A DNA stretch of 64,000 nucleotides from contig NZ_FOIN01000009.1 of the NCBI RefSeq assembly GCF_900102365.1, positions 16,137 through 80,136 of the forward strand. Reading direction: 5' to 3'. Source of the DNA: Thomasclavelia cocleata (GTDB lineage: Bacteria > Bacillota_I > Bacilli_A > Erysipelotrichales > Coprobacillaceae). The notes below the pieces were generated by a model. That model was not told the DNA's origin and did not search any database. It worked only from the letters and a program-made list of their open reading frames with translations. Shown one piece after another: positions 18,988 through 28,440 of the stretch (position 1 is its first letter; each line of letters begins with the position of its first letter). The translations under genes were made by a program, and so were the position numbers.

Positions 18988-19465
18988 ATTGTTTTAAGAT
19001 TTTTATATGCAATTTTTCATCTTCAATAATTCTTTTTAAAATATCTACAATATGTAGATCTTTAATTATACTAGCTTGATACATATACTTATTAATTGCT
19101 TGGTACTCATTGTCTATTGCGTTTTGAAGAACTTCAGAAACTTGATTAGGATAGTTTAAATATGATGGAGACCAATAACAGCATTGGTCATCTAAACAAG
19201 TCCACCAACGAGGATTCATTCCTAGTTTTAATGATAATTCCATAAAGATATCTAAATGATGCATCTCAACCATTGAAATATTTAAAAATGTTTGTTTTAG
19301 ATCGTTAAAATCTTCTCCTGCAATAGCATGATTATAAATATATTGACAAATGGCAGATGTTTCAGAATTCATACCACCAACATTATCAAGAATCATTAAT
19401 CCATATGTTTCGTTTGGTGCTTCGACCTCTACTTTAGGGTAGGGTTTATTAACTTTATATTCCAT
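18965..19465 (-). CDS. Ferritin-like di-iron protein (bacterioferritin/rubrerythrin-related)
   Basis: 166 residues predicted as a four-helix bundle with two ExxH iron ligand motifs (MVEMHHLDIF near residue 71 and IEDEKLHIKIL near 152) plus acidic partners (NSETSA, DNEYQA). A CLDDQCCYWSP loop lies in the middle. The family stores iron or reduces peroxides. No rubredoxin domain is present. Which reaction it performs cannot be told from sequence. Confidence 0.75.
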   Translation of the reverse strand: MEYKVNKPYPKVEVEAPNETYGLMILDNVGGMNSETSAICQYIYNHAIAGEDFNDLKQTFLNISMVEMHHLDIFMELSLKLGMNPRWWTCLDDQCCYWSPSYLNYPNQVSEVLQNAIDNEYQAINKYMYQASIIKDLHIVDILKRIIEDEKLHIKILKQWETKLVR

Positions 19466-19675
19466 AATTTCACCTCATTTGAAAATATGCAAATCAGAAG
19501 TAAATATGAATAAAAAAATAATATATGTTACATCTTTTAATGATTAAAGATATTAATAATATAAATAATACATTTAATTACTAAAATAATGGTGATTATT
19601 ATATTAAAAATATAGATTTAATCTTTTATTATAAATTATTATTATACTGCATAGAATATGGTGAGGGGGAATTAT

Positions 19676-20485
19676 ATGTTTTATCTAAAGTCATCAGATA
19701 ATACAAATTTGGCAGTAGAAGATATAAATCCACATTGCCAAAAAACAGTAGTTTTAGTACATGGGTGGCCTATTTGCCAGGATATGTATGAATACCAAAA
19801 AAATGTTTTAAATGATAGGCGGTATCGAATTATTAGTTATGATATTCGAGGGTTGGGAAAATCTCAGGTTACTGGAAGTGGTTATGATTATGATCAATTA
19901 GCTACTGATCTTCACTGTATTTTAAATATTTTAAATGTTTATAATGTAACTTTGGTAGGATTTTCAATGGGTGGTGCTATTTGTGTTCGGTACATGAGTA
20001 AATATAATAATGAAAGAGTTAATAAACTAGTTTTAATAGGAGCAGCAGCACCATCATTTACATGTACAGTTCATAATCCAGATGGCAAAACTATTGATGA
20101 AGTAAATCATCTAATTGAGCAGTGTTATATAAATCGTCCAAAATTAGTTTATGATTTTGGTCAGGATGTTTTTGCTTTAAATCATGGAAATGAATTTATG
20201 AATTGGTTTTCTTCGATTTGTTTAACAGGGTCAGGAATTGGAACAATTCGAACGGCTGTCTCTTTACGTGATGAGGATGTTTATCAAGATTTATTTAATA
20301 TCAAGGTTAGAACTTTAATAATGCATGGTGTATTAGATAAAATTTGTCCATTTTCATTTGCTTTAATTATGCATGAATGCATTGAAAATTCATGTCTTTG
20401 TAAATTTGAATACAGTGGACATGGGATATTTTATGATGAGTTAAAAAGATTTAATCAAGTATTAATTGATTTTATTGAACAATAA
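19676..20485 (+). CDS. Alpha/beta-fold hydrolase
   Basis: 269 residues with the complete hydrolase triad: oxyanion VHGWP, nucleophile Ser in GFSMGG (about residue 97), Asp in HGVLDKICP and His in YSGHGIF. It resembles esterase/haloperoxidase-like COG0596 proteins, cytoplasmic. Start at 19676 because GAGGGG is 7 bases upstream. Substrate unknown. Confidence 0.82.
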   Translation: MFYLKSSDNTNLAVEDINPHCQKTVVLVHGWPICQDMYEYQKNVLNDRRYRIISYDIRGLGKSQVTGSGYDYDQLATDLHCILNILNVYNVTLVGFSMGGAICVRYMSKYNNERVNKLVLIGAAAPSFTCTVHNPDGKTIDEVNHLIEQCYINRPKLVYDFGQDVFALNHGNEFMNWFSSICLTGSGIGTIRTAVSLRDEDVYQDLFNIKVRTLIMHGVLDKICPFSFALIMHECIENSCLCKFEYSGHGIFYDELKRFNQVLIDFIEQ

Positions 20486-20515
20486 AACCTGCATTGGCAG
20501 GTTAAAGGATTTTTT
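20486..20515 (+). terminator. Terminator after the hydrolase gene
   Basis: AACCTGC-ATTG-GCAGGTT hairpin; a T6 run follows after a short spacer. Confidence 0.65.
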
Positions 20516-20996
20516 CATATGCACGACGAGTTTCTTTATTTTCTAAATAGATAGTACCACAATGTGTAAATCCATATTTAGTTAAAAAACGCTGCATTGA
20601 TAAGTTATCATCATGGGTATCTATTCTAATACTAGGCAGTTTGGGATATAGTTTGGTTGCTTCATCCATAATTATTTTTGCTAATCCATTACCTTTTTGA
20701 TCATTTCTGATTGCTATACGATGGACAGTAATATAGTTGGCATTTTGAAGCCATTTTCCATCAATATAATTGTAGTTTGGTTCAAGTGCTTTAGAAATCA
20801 TAGCAGTTGCGACTATTTCACCATTAATTTCAAGTACGTATGCTTCTTGATGATCAATATCATTAAGAATAGAATTTTCATTGGGATAGCCATCTTGCCA
20901 TTGGTTGATTCCTTGTTCTTTAAAATATTTTTTAGCTTGATTGATAATTGTCATAACAGCATTTAAATCATTAGTTGTAGTCAATCTTAATTTCAT
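20502..20996 (-). CDS. GNAT-family N-acetyltransferase
   Basis: 164 residues. N-terminal LRLTTTNDLNAVMTIINQA, CoA-binding core VHRIAIRNDQKGNGLAKIIMDEA (Q/R-x-x-G-x-G/A loop) and C-terminal FLTKYGFTHCGTI are typical of the RimI-like GNAT fold. Acceptor unknown. Convergent with the hydrolase gene. Confidence 0.82.
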   Translation of the reverse strand: MKLRLTTTNDLNAVMTIINQAKKYFKEQGINQWQDGYPNENSILNDIDHQEAYVLEINGEIVATAMISKALEPNYNYIDGKWLQNANYITVHRIAIRNDQKGNGLAKIIMDEATKLYPKLPSIRIDTHDDNLSMQRFLTKYGFTHCGTIYLENKETRRAYEKIL

Positions 20997-21113
20997 TTAA
21001 TCACATCCTTGGTTATTAATATAGCATAACTATATTAAAATGGAAATTGCTATTTAGAATAATAGTAGAGAATTGTTGATAAAGAGCATATAATGAAAGC
21101 TGGAGGTGGTTAG

Positions 21114-21890
21114 ATGATTGACTTAATAAATGCTAAAAGAGTATTTGATGAATATGTTAATGATTTTGATAAAAATAATCAAAAAATTGTTTTGAAGATA
21201 GAACATACTTATCGAGTTATGGAAGCTGCTAAAAATGTTGCAATATCACTAAATTTAACTCAAGATGATATTGAAATAGCAACATTAATTGGGTTATTAC
21301 ATGATATTGGGAGATTTGAACAATTAAAGCGTTATAATTGTTTTATTGATAGTAAAACAGTTGATCATGCATTATTAGGAGTACAAATTTTATTTGATGA
21401 TGGCTTAATTGATAAATTTAATATAAAACAAAAAGATTATCAATTAATCTACAAAGCAATTTTTAATCATAATAAATACGAAGTTGCTAAAGATTTAAAT
21501 GAATATGAGTTACTTCATTGTAAAATAATTCGAGATGCTGATAAAATTGATATTTTTAAGACAGGATTACTTGAAACATTTGAGGCATTTTTAGATTCAA
21601 ATCAGTGTGTTTTAGAAAATGATATTATTAGTGAACAAATATATCAAACATTTATGAATAATAAGTCGATTCTTAGTACTACTCGTAGAACAGATTTAGA
21701 TCGATGGGTATCATTTCTGGCTTTAATTTTTGATTTAAATTATCAATACAGCTGTAATTATGTTTATCAACAAGATTATATTACAAAGTTAGTAAAACGG
21801 TTAAATTATAAAAATGGTGATACTCACAAAAAAATGATTAATATAATGAATCATGCTAATAAATATTTGAAAGAAAAGAGTAATTTTTAA
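21114..21890 (+). CDS. HD-domain metal-dependent phosphohydrolase
   Basis: 258 residues with the HD metal site: H in KIEHTYRV, HD in LLHDIGRFEQ, H in DHALLGVQIL and D in IIRDADKIDIF. It is the stand-alone HD type found in Firmicutes; the substrate, probably a nucleotide or other phosphate ester, is not known. A GGAGGTGG ribosome site precedes the ATG. It is unrelated in sequence to the larger HD protein at the left end of the window. Confidence 0.8.
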   Translation: MIDLINAKRVFDEYVNDFDKNNQKIVLKIEHTYRVMEAAKNVAISLNLTQDDIEIATLIGLLHDIGRFEQLKRYNCFIDSKTVDHALLGVQILFDDGLIDKFNIKQKDYQLIYKAIFNHNKYEVAKDLNEYELLHCKIIRDADKIDIFKTGLLETFEAFLDSNQCVLENDIISEQIYQTFMNNKSILSTTRRTDLDRWVSFLALIFDLNYQYSCNYVYQQDYITKLVKRLNYKNGDTHKKMINIMNHANKYLKEKSNF

Positions 21891-21977
21891 CTTAATTCTT
21901 TCTTGTTTTCTCTTGAAGAGTGAAAAAATAAAGTGTTGTATATATTATAAATCATGATGTTGGGGATTGATATTTTA

Positions 21978-22874
21978 TCAAAATAAACTTAATTGTTCAG
22001 GTAGTAAAGAGGGATGTTTATAACCAGCTATAATATCTTCCATTTTATAAGTTAAATTATATTTTTGACATTCTTTAATAAATACTTTTTTTAATTCATA
22101 AAGACGAGGACTATTGCATAAATAATTATTACCGAACTGTTTTATGTAGTATTCTTTAAGACCAGGGAATAGTTTATCAAGCTGAGCGTAAAAATACTCA
22201 CGCTGACGATCTCGTAAAGTTACACCAAACATAGGATAAATAAAATTTGCATTGGCTAAATGGGCTTGGTAGATGATTTCTTTGATGTTTTCAGGAGTAT
22301 CATTTATAAAAGGTAAAATTGGTGTCATTAAAACTCCTGTATAGATACCTTGTTGACGTAATAATTTGATGGTTTTAAAACGTTTTGATGAAGGAGAAAC
22401 ATTTGGTTCAACTTTTTTTGAAAGTAGATCATTGCCACAAGTAATTGTCATGCAAATTAGTACAGATTGTTTGGCATTTATTTGTTTTAGGAGTTCGAGA
22501 TCATTGATAATTGTATGACTTTTAGTTGTTAGCATTACTCCAAAATTAGTTTGGTTAATTATTTTTAGAGCTTGATGGGTTATTTTTAATTGTTGTTCAT
22601 AATGATTATAGGGATCTGACATTGCACCAATTGCAATGATACCTTTTCTTCTTTTAGCACAAAGTTCTTTTGAAAGCAGTGGTATGACATCTTTTTTTAC
22701 TTTGACTTGATCAAAGTTTTCAATATGATAACATTCACTTCGACTATCACAATATATACAACCATGATGACAGCCTTGGTAGAGGTTCATATTATAGTCG
22801 AATCCGAACCATAGATGTTTTTTATCAACTTTATTTTGGATAATTGTTTTGGTCTTAATTTCTGGTATTTTCAT
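21978..22874 (-). CDS. Radical SAM protein, SplB/Rv2578c-like
   Basis: 298 residues with a C35-x3-C39-x2-C42 motif that binds the [4Fe-4S] cluster cleaving S-adenosylmethionine. It belongs to COG1533 (SplB-related), whose best known member repairs spore photoproduct, but the C-terminal half here matches the general Rv2578c-type group rather than true lyase. Function unknown. A second Cys is seen in NNYLCNSPRLYEL. Confidence 0.8.
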   Translation of the reverse strand: MKIPEIKTKTIIQNKVDKKHLWFGFDYNMNLYQGCHHGCIYCDSRSECYHIENFDQVKVKKDVIPLLSKELCAKRRKGIIAIGAMSDPYNHYEQQLKITHQALKIINQTNFGVMLTTKSHTIINDLELLKQINAKQSVLICMTITCGNDLLSKKVEPNVSPSSKRFKTIKLLRQQGIYTGVLMTPILPFINDTPENIKEIIYQAHLANANFIYPMFGVTLRDRQREYFYAQLDKLFPGLKEYYIKQFGNNYLCNSPRLYELKKVFIKECQKYNLTYKMEDIIAGYKHPSLLPEQLSLF

Positions 22875-22984
22875 TAATAAGTCCTCCTAAAAAAGAATAT
22901 AACATAAAAAAGTTGATTAAAACATAAAAAAAATTCCTTGATTTTACTAGTGCTTTCAATTATCGGCTAAGATTCGATAAAAAT

Positions 22985-22997
22985 TTTGAACATCAAA
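22985..22997. promoter_or_regulatory. FabT-type operator upstream of acpP
   Basis: TTTGA-ACA-TCAAA palindrome abutting the -35 of the acpP promoter. It matches the known FabT core (TTTGA-N3-TCAAA). The fabT gene is in this locus. Confidence 0.75.
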
Positions 22998-23000
22998 CTA

Positions 23001-23028
23001 TTTACAAATATTTAGTTTTTGTTATAAT
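23001..23028 (+). promoter_or_regulatory. acpP promoter
   Basis: TTTACA (23001-23006), 16-bp spacer, TATAAT (23023-23028). Confidence 0.7.
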
Positions 23029-23060
23029 GTACGCGTAATATACACGAGGAGGAAGAAAAC

Positions 23061-23288
23061 GTGGAATTTGAAAAAGTAAAAGAAATAATTGTTGATTCTT
23101 TAAGTTGTGATGAAGATGCAGTAACTTTAGAAGCTAATTTGAAAGAAGATTTAGATGCTGATTCATTAGATGCAGTAGAACTAATTATGGCAGTTGAAGA
23201 AGAATTTGATATTGAAATACCAGATGATAAAGCTACTGAAATCAAAACAGTTCAAGATATCGTAGATTACATTAAAGCAAATGCTTAA
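23061..23288 (+). CDS. acpP: Acyl carrier protein
   Basis: 75 residues, acidic, carrying the phosphopantetheine attachment Ser35 in [12 protein letters not shown]. It shuttles growing acyl chains between the Fab enzymes. GTG start 9 bases after GAGGAGG. It has its own promoter and a strong hairpin behind it, so it can be expressed in excess over the rest of the locus, as acyl carrier protein usually is. Confidence 0.96.
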   Translation: MEFEKVKEIIVDSLSCDEDAVTLEANLKEDLDADSLDAVELIMAVEEEFDIEIPDDKATEIKTVQDIVDYIKANA

Positions 23289-23321
23289 AATTATTACCCA
23301 GGATAGCTGGGTAATAATTTT
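23287..23321 (+). terminator. Terminator/attenuator between acpP and accB
   Basis: AAAATTATTACCCAG-GATAG-CTGGGTAATAATTTT: 15-bp perfect stem beginning at the acpP stop. The T run is short, so partial read-through into accB is possible. Confidence 0.8.
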
Positions 23322-23334
23322 ACTAAAAAAATAT

Positions 23335-23347
23335 TTTGATGTTCAAA
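23335..23347. promoter_or_regulatory. FabT-type operator 2 (upstream of accB)
   Basis: TTTGA-TGT-TCAAA palindrome. It overlaps a plausible -35 (TTGATG, 23336-23341) with a TATTTT -10 17 bases later, so binding would block the accB promoter. Confidence 0.75.
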
Positions 23348-23379
23348 GTATGAACATTTATTTTTTTAACAAAATTTAC

Positions 23380-23392
23380 TTTGATATTCAAA
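23380..23392. promoter_or_regulatory. FabT-type operator 3 (accB leader)
   Basis: TTTGA-TAT-TCAAA palindrome ending four bases before the accB ribosome site. Centre-to-centre distance to operator 2 is 45 bp, close to whole helical turns. Confidence 0.75.
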
Positions 23393-23407
23393 ACAAAGGA
23401 GAATGAC

Positions 23408-23848
23408 ATGAAAATAGATTTAGTAAAACAACTTATTAATGAATTTGAAAACTCAGAAGTTTTTAAAATGAAAGTAGAGATAGATGATATAAAATTAGAA
23501 TTAGAAAAAACACCAATAGCGCCTGTAAATGTAGTAAGTACTCCTATTACAACTCAAGTAACAAATACGGAAATTGTAAATGAACCAGTTAAGCAAGAGC
23601 CTGAGATAAATGGGACACCTGTTAAATCACCAATCGTAGGTGTTTATTATGCAGCTAGTTCACCAACTGCTAAACCTTATGTAGAGGTAGGAAGTAAAGT
23701 AAAAGCAGGACAGGTATTGTGTATTGTTGAAGCGATGAAGGTAATGAATGAGATTAAAGCACCAATTGATGGAACTGTTACATCAATTATGGCTAATAGT
23801 GAAGATTTAGTTGAATATGATCAAGTATTAATGATCATTGAAGGGTAA
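23408..23848 (+). CDS. accB: Biotin carboxyl carrier protein of acetyl-CoA carboxylase
   Basis: 146 residues: N-terminal AccC-docking helix, Pro/Thr-rich linker (about 37-72) and biotinyl domain with Lys111 in the EAMKVMNE motif. Start at ATG 23408 after AAAGGAG; the longer frame beginning with TTG would run through operator 3. First gene of the accBCDA-fab transcript; it is modified by the BirA encoded further right in this window. Confidence 0.96.
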   Translation: MKIDLVKQLINEFENSEVFKMKVEIDDIKLELEKTPIAPVNVVSTPITTQVTNTEIVNEPVKQEPEINGTPVKSPIVGVYYAASSPTAKPYVEVGSKVKAGQVLCIVEAMKVMNEIKAPIDGTVTSIMANSEDLVEYDQVLMIIEG

Positions 23849-23854
23849 TTTGTT

Positions 23855-25207
23855 ATGTTTAAACGAATTTTAATTGCTAACCGTGGCGAAATTGCGGTAA
23901 GGATTATTAGAACTTGTCAGGAACTTGGGATTGAGGCAGTGGCAGTTTATTCAGATGTTGATAGTACTTCATTACATGTACAATTAGCTGATCATGCAGT
24001 TTGTATTGGTCCAGCTAAGGCGGCAGATAGTTATTTAAATATGAAAAATATTTTAAGTGTTGCAACAGCACTTGGATGTGATGCAATTCATCCTGGATTT
24101 GGTTTTTTGTCTGAAAATTCAACATTTGCTCGTTTAGTTGAAGAATGTGGCATTACTTTTATTGGTCCAAGTGGTGATGTTATTGATATGATGGGGAATA
24201 AAAGTATGGCACGTCAAAAAATGATTGAGGCTGGAGTACCAGTTGTACCAGGAAGTGATGGCAGTGTTAATACTTTAGAAAAAGCAAGAGCAGCAGCTAA
24301 TCGAATCGGTTATCCAGTCTTAATTAAAGCTTCGGCTGGAGGTGGCGGACGTGGAATGCGTAAAGCTTTTAGTGAAGAAGAATTTGATGATGCATATTTA
24401 ACTGCTAAGGCGGAGGCGAAAGCTTGTTTTGGTGATGATGATATGTATTTAGAAAAATTAATTTTAAATCCTAAACATATTGAATTTCAGATTTTAGCAG
24501 ATAATTATGGCAATGTAATTCATTTGGGAGAACGTGATTGTTCAATTCAACGTCGCAATCAAAAGATGATTGAAGAAGCACCAAGTAAAGCATTGACGCC
24601 ATTACTTCGCCAAAAAATGGGTGAGGATGCTATTAAAGCAGCTAAGGGAGCTGGTTATCGTAATGCTGGAACTATTGAATATGTTCTTGATCAAGATGGA
24701 AATTATTATTTTATTGAAATGAATACACGAATTCAGGTAGAACATCCAATTACAGAGATGGTAACAGGAGTAGATTTGATTAGAGAACAAATTAGAATTG
24801 CAGCTAATCAAAAGTTAACTTATAAACAAAGTGATATTCATTTAAATGGACATGCCATAGAATGTCGTATTAATGCTGAAAATCCACGGGAAGGATTTAG
24901 ACCATGTCCAGGGATAGTTAATAGTGTTCATTTACCTGGAGGGCTTGGTGTAAGAATAGATACAACTTTATACCAGGGATATAAAGTATCATCGCACTAT
25001 GATTCAATGATTGCTAAAGTAATAGTACATGGTTCTAATCGTTTAGAAGCAATTAGAAGAATGCGTAGAGTTTTGGCAGAGCTAGTCATTGATGGAATTG
25101 ATACAAATCAGGAATTACAATATTTGATTTTGCATACAGGTGAATATGTAAAAGGGAATTTTGATACTGGTTTTATTGAAAATCACTTAGATAAGTTGGT
25201 GGGATAA
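23855..25207 (+). CDS. accC: Biotin carboxylase subunit of acetyl-CoA carboxylase
   Basis: 450 residues. ATP-grasp enzyme that carboxylates biotin on AccB: N-terminal RILIANRGEIAVRIIR, glycine-rich loop KASAGGGGRGMR, and the active-site EMNTRIQVEHPITEMVTG. Six bases after accB, tightly packed. Confidence 0.97.
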   Translation: MFKRILIANRGEIAVRIIRTCQELGIEAVAVYSDVDSTSLHVQLADHAVCIGPAKAADSYLNMKNILSVATALGCDAIHPGFGFLSENSTFARLVEECGITFIGPSGDVIDMMGNKSMARQKMIEAGVPVVPGSDGSVNTLEKARAAANRIGYPVLIKASAGGGGRGMRKAFSEEEFDDAYLTAKAEAKACFGDDDMYLEKLILNPKHIEFQILADNYGNVIHLGERDCSIQRRNQKMIEEAPSKALTPLLRQKMGEDAIKAAKGAGYRNAGTIEYVLDQDGNYYFIEMNTRIQVEHPITEMVTGVDLIREQIRIAANQKLTYKQSDIHLNGHAIECRINAENPREGFRPCPGIVNSVHLPGGLGVRIDTTLYQGYKVSSHYDSMIAKVIVHGSNRLEAIRRMRRVLAELVIDGIDTNQELQYLILHTGEYVKGNFDTGFIENHLDKLVG

Positions 25208-25210
25208 TAA

Positions 25211-26083
25211 ATGGAAGAGTTATTTAAAGCGCGAAAAGAGAAGTTAAATTTATTTAAATCAATTCGTAATAAAATGCAGGATAAAAAAAGAATTGATGTA
25301 CCTGATGGTATTTATACCAAGTGTGATACTTGTGGAGAATCTATTTTGAGTGAAGTCTTAAAAGAAAATTATTATGTTTGTCCTAGCTGTGGTGCTCATT
25401 TAAAAATGAGAGCTTATACAAGATTAAATCTTTTATACGATGGTCAAAAGTATAAAGAGTTATATAAGAATATTAAATCTAATGATCCATTAATGTTTCC
25501 AGGTTATAAAAATAAATTAGAAAAATTAGAAGAAACAACTAGTCTTGGCGAAGCGGTTGTTTGTGCAACTGGAAAAATTGATGGAAAAAAAGTAGTTGTT
25601 TGTGTGATGGATTCACGTTTTTTAATGGGGAGTATGTCAGGGGCGGTAGGTGAAAAGATTACTAAAGCTATTGAACATGCAACAAAACGTAAATGTCCAA
25701 TTATTATTTTTACTACTTCAGGGGGAGCCAGAATGCAAGAGGGAATTATTTCATTGATGCAAATGGCTAAAACTAGTGCAGCATTAGCAAAACATCATGA
25801 AGCAGGATTGCTGTATATATCATATATTACGCATCCTACAACAGGTGGTGTAACTGCTTCATTTGCGATGCTTGGCGATATTATTATTGGGGAGCCAAAA
25901 GCCTTAATAGGTTTTGCAGGACCAAGAGTAATTGAATCAACGATTAAACAAAAATTACCTGAAGGTTTCCAGAGAACTGAGTTTATGCAAGCTCAAGGTT
26001 TTATTGATATGATTGTAGAACGCTCTAAAATGCGGGAAACAATTATAAAGTTATTAAAAATGCATAGCAGGGGGGCACAATAA
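25211..26083 (+). CDS. accD: Acetyl-CoA carboxylase carboxyltransferase, beta subunit
   Basis: 290 residues with the N-terminal four-Cys zinc ribbon (C-x2-C in CDTCGES and C-x2-C in CPSCGAH, about residues 34-56) and a crotonase-fold carboxyltransferase domain (TTSGGARMQEG, THPTTGGVTASFAML). Partner of AccA, encoded next with overlap of one base. Confidence 0.97.
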   Translation: MEELFKARKEKLNLFKSIRNKMQDKKRIDVPDGIYTKCDTCGESILSEVLKENYYVCPSCGAHLKMRAYTRLNLLYDGQKYKELYKNIKSNDPLMFPGYKNKLEKLEETTSLGEAVVCATGKIDGKKVVVCVMDSRFLMGSMSGAVGEKITKAIEHATKRKCPIIIFTTSGGARMQEGIISLMQMAKTSAALAKHHEAGLLYISYITHPTTGGVTASFAMLGDIIIGEPKALIGFAGPRVIESTIKQKLPEGFQRTEFMQAQGFIDMIVERSKMRETIIKLLKMHSRGAQ

Positions 26084-27033
26084 TGTCGCTGCAGGAAAAA
26101 GAAATTAAAATAAAAGAAATTGAGTTAGAATTGTTAAAACTAAAAGATGATCAAGAAATAGATCATACTTTACAAATTCAAGACTTAGAAAATACTAAAA
26201 TAAAAATAGAAGCCGAGGCTTATAAAGATATTAGTGCTTATGATCGTGTTTATCTTGCAAGAAAGGCAGATCGTCCAAATGTTTACGAATATATTGATAA
26301 TCTATTTGATGATTTTATTGAGTTGCATGGTGATCGCTTGTATAAGGATGATGGTTCGATTGTTGGTGGTCTAGCAATGTTTAACAATATTCCTTGTACA
26401 GTAATTGGACATTTAAAGGGTCGAACTTTAGAAGAAAATCTTCATTGTAATTTTGGAATGTCTTCACCAGAAGGATATCGTAAAGCAATGCGTTTAATGA
26501 AACAGGCAGAAAAGTTTAATCGCCCAATCATTACCTTTGTTGATACACCAGGAGCGTATCCTGGTTTAAAGGCAGAAAAACATGGTATTGGTGAAGCTAT
26601 TGCTCGTAATTTAATGGAAATGTCACAGTTAACAGTACCAATTATTGTAATTGTAATTGGTGAAGGGGGAAGTGGTGGAGCACTAGCTTTAAGTATTGGT
26701 GATCGCATGGTAATGTTAGAAAATAGTGTTTATTCAGTTTTATCACCAGAAGGATTCTCTTCAATTTTATGGAAAGATAAAGATGGTTCACGTGTTCAGG
26801 AAGCTGCCGAGTTAATGAAATTGACAGCCGAAGATTTATATGAAATGAAAATTATTGATAAGATTATTAAAGAACCTCGTGGAGGTATTACAAAGAATCG
26901 TGAGTATGTATATAAACGTTTGAGAATATATCTTCGAGATAATTTAGAAGAGTTAATGAAGTTATCAAAAACATCATTAATAAATAAACGCTATAATAAA
27001 TTTAGAGAAATGGGTCGAATTAATAATGACTAA
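26083..27033 (+). CDS. accA: Acetyl-CoA carboxylase carboxyltransferase, alpha subunit
   Basis: 316 residues. N-terminal coiled helix, then the carboxyltransferase core with GDRLYKDDGSIVGGLA, TFVDTPGAYPGL and GEGGSGGALAL. Completes the four-subunit enzyme producing malonyl-CoA. Start codon overlaps the accD stop (TAATG). Its end overlaps the start of fabT by 8 bases. Confidence 0.97.
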   Translation: MSLQEKEIKIKEIELELLKLKDDQEIDHTLQIQDLENTKIKIEAEAYKDISAYDRVYLARKADRPNVYEYIDNLFDDFIELHGDRLYKDDGSIVGGLAMFNNIPCTVIGHLKGRTLEENLHCNFGMSSPEGYRKAMRLMKQAEKFNRPIITFVDTPGAYPGLKAEKHGIGEAIARNLMEMSQLTVPIIVIVIGEGGSGGALALSIGDRMVMLENSVYSVLSPEGFSSILWKDKDGSRVQEAAELMKLTAEDLYEMKIIDKIIKEPRGGITKNREYVYKRLRIYLRDNLEELMKLSKTSLINKRYNKFREMGRINND

Positions 27034-27487
27034 TCGTGATATCTTAAATAGAGAATTAATTAATCATCTGTTTGTAAGATTATTTAACCAAATATTGGAT
27101 ATTGAAGCTCAATATATGGTTGGTCATGGGGTCGAAGATTTAAGTTTGTCTGAGCTGCATATTATTGATGCAATTAGCTCACTTTCAAATCCCACAATGT
27201 CAACAATTGCTTCAAAGGCAACTTTATCTAATGGTACGATTACTATAGCAATAAAAAAATTAGAAGCTAAGGGATATGTTAAGCGACGTAAAGATGATAT
27301 TGATCGTCGAGTTATTAGAGTTGAGTTGACAACAAAAGGGAATCGTGTTTGTAAAGTTCATCACGAATTTCATGAAGAAATGGTTAGTCGAATATGTGAA
27401 GATAGTCATGTTCTTGATGATGAATTATTGATAAAATCTTTACAACAGCTGGTTTATTTCTTTGAAGATATCAAAGAAAAATATTAG
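27026..27487 (+). CDS. fabT: MarR-family repressor of fatty acid synthesis
   Basis: 153 residues, winged helix of MarR type (LSNPTMSTIASKATLSNGTI recognition region; wing RRKDDIDRRVIRVELTTKG). By position inside the acc/fab locus and the palindromes upstream of acpP and accB this is FabT, the repressor that in streptococci binds DNA when complexed with long-chain acyl-ACP. It overlaps accA, so it is coexpressed with its presumed targets, giving negative feedback. Confidence 0.88.
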   Translation: MTNRDILNRELINHLFVRLFNQILDIEAQYMVGHGVEDLSLSELHIIDAISSLSNPTMSTIASKATLSNGTITIAIKKLEAKGYVKRRKDDIDRRVIRVELTTKGNRVCKVHHEFHEEMVSRICEDSHVLDDELLIKSLQQLVYFFEDIKEKY

Positions 27488-27495
27488 GAGATTAT

Positions 27496-28437
27496 ATGAA
27501 TGGATTAAAAGTAATATCAACTGGTTATTATGCACCACAAAATGTTCTTAATAACTTCGATTTTGAAAAAATGGTCGAAACAACAGATGAGTGGATAGTT
27601 TCTAGAACTGGGATAAATAAAAGACATATTGCTAAAAAGGAAAGTTGTGTTGATCTTGGGTATCAGGCAGCATTAAAAGCAATTGAAAAAATAGATAAAA
27701 ATAAAATTGGATTAATTATTTGTGCTACGATGACACCTGATTATTTTACACCAAGTACAGCATGTTTAATTCAAGAAAAACTGGGGTTAAATGATCAAGA
27801 GATAATGTGTTTTGATTTAAGCGCAGCTTGTAGTGGTTTTGTATATTCATTAACAGTAGCTCAAGCATTATTGCAAAATCTCGATGATAAATATGCCTTA
27901 GTTATAGGTAGTGAAGAAATTTCTAAAATAATTGATTTTACTGATCGCAATACTTGTGTACTGTTTGGTGATGGAGCAGGAGCTGTAGTGGTTGGTAAAG
28001 GGACAGGAGTATTTGCAAGTTATAATAATTCAGCTGGAAATTTAGAAGCTTTAAAAGCTCCTGCTATTGGCAAAATGAATGAAAATCATTATCTTAGTAT
28101 GGCTGGACAGGAAGTGTTTAAGTTTGCAATTAAAGTAATTCCTGAAAGTATTAATGCGGTTTTACAAAAGGCTAATTTAACACTTGATGATATTGATTAT
28201 GTTGTTTGTCATCAGGCAAATTATCGAATTATTAAAAATGTTTATAAGAAGATGAAGTCATCTGAAGAAAAGTTTTATATGAATTTACAAGAATATGGAA
28301 ATACATCAGCTGCCAGCATTCCTCTTGCTTTAGGTGAGATGGATGAAAAAGGACTGCTAAAATCAGGAAATAAAATAATTTGTGTTGGCTTTGGTGGTGG
28401 ACTTACTTGGGGTGCAGTATTAATGGAATGGAGTTAG
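27496..28437 (+). CDS. fabH: 3-oxoacyl-ACP synthase III
   Basis: 313 residues. Condenses acetyl- or branched acyl-CoA with malonyl-ACP to start each chain. Triad visible: Cys112 in LSAACSGF, His in VVCHQANYRI and Asn in YGNTSAASI. AGGAGA ribosome site. Confidence 0.96.
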   Translation: MNGLKVISTGYYAPQNVLNNFDFEKMVETTDEWIVSRTGINKRHIAKKESCVDLGYQAALKAIEKIDKNKIGLIICATMTPDYFTPSTACLIQEKLGLNDQEIMCFDLSAACSGFVYSLTVAQALLQNLDDKYALVIGSEEISKIIDFTDRNTCVLFGDGAGAVVVGKGTGVFASYNNSAGNLEALKAPAIGKMNENHYLSMAGQEVFKFAIKVIPESINAVLQKANLTLDDIDYVVCHQANYRIIKNVYKKMKSSEEKFYMNLQEYGNTSAASIPLALGEMDEKGLLKSGNKIICVGFGGGLTWGAVLMEWS

Positions 28438-28440
28438 AAG

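Noticed and set aside
23335..23392. FapR-type site for the fatty acid locus
   Set aside because: The FapR consensus (TTAGTACCTAGTCTTAA-like) is absent and fabT, not fapR, is in the locus; the boxes fit FabT.
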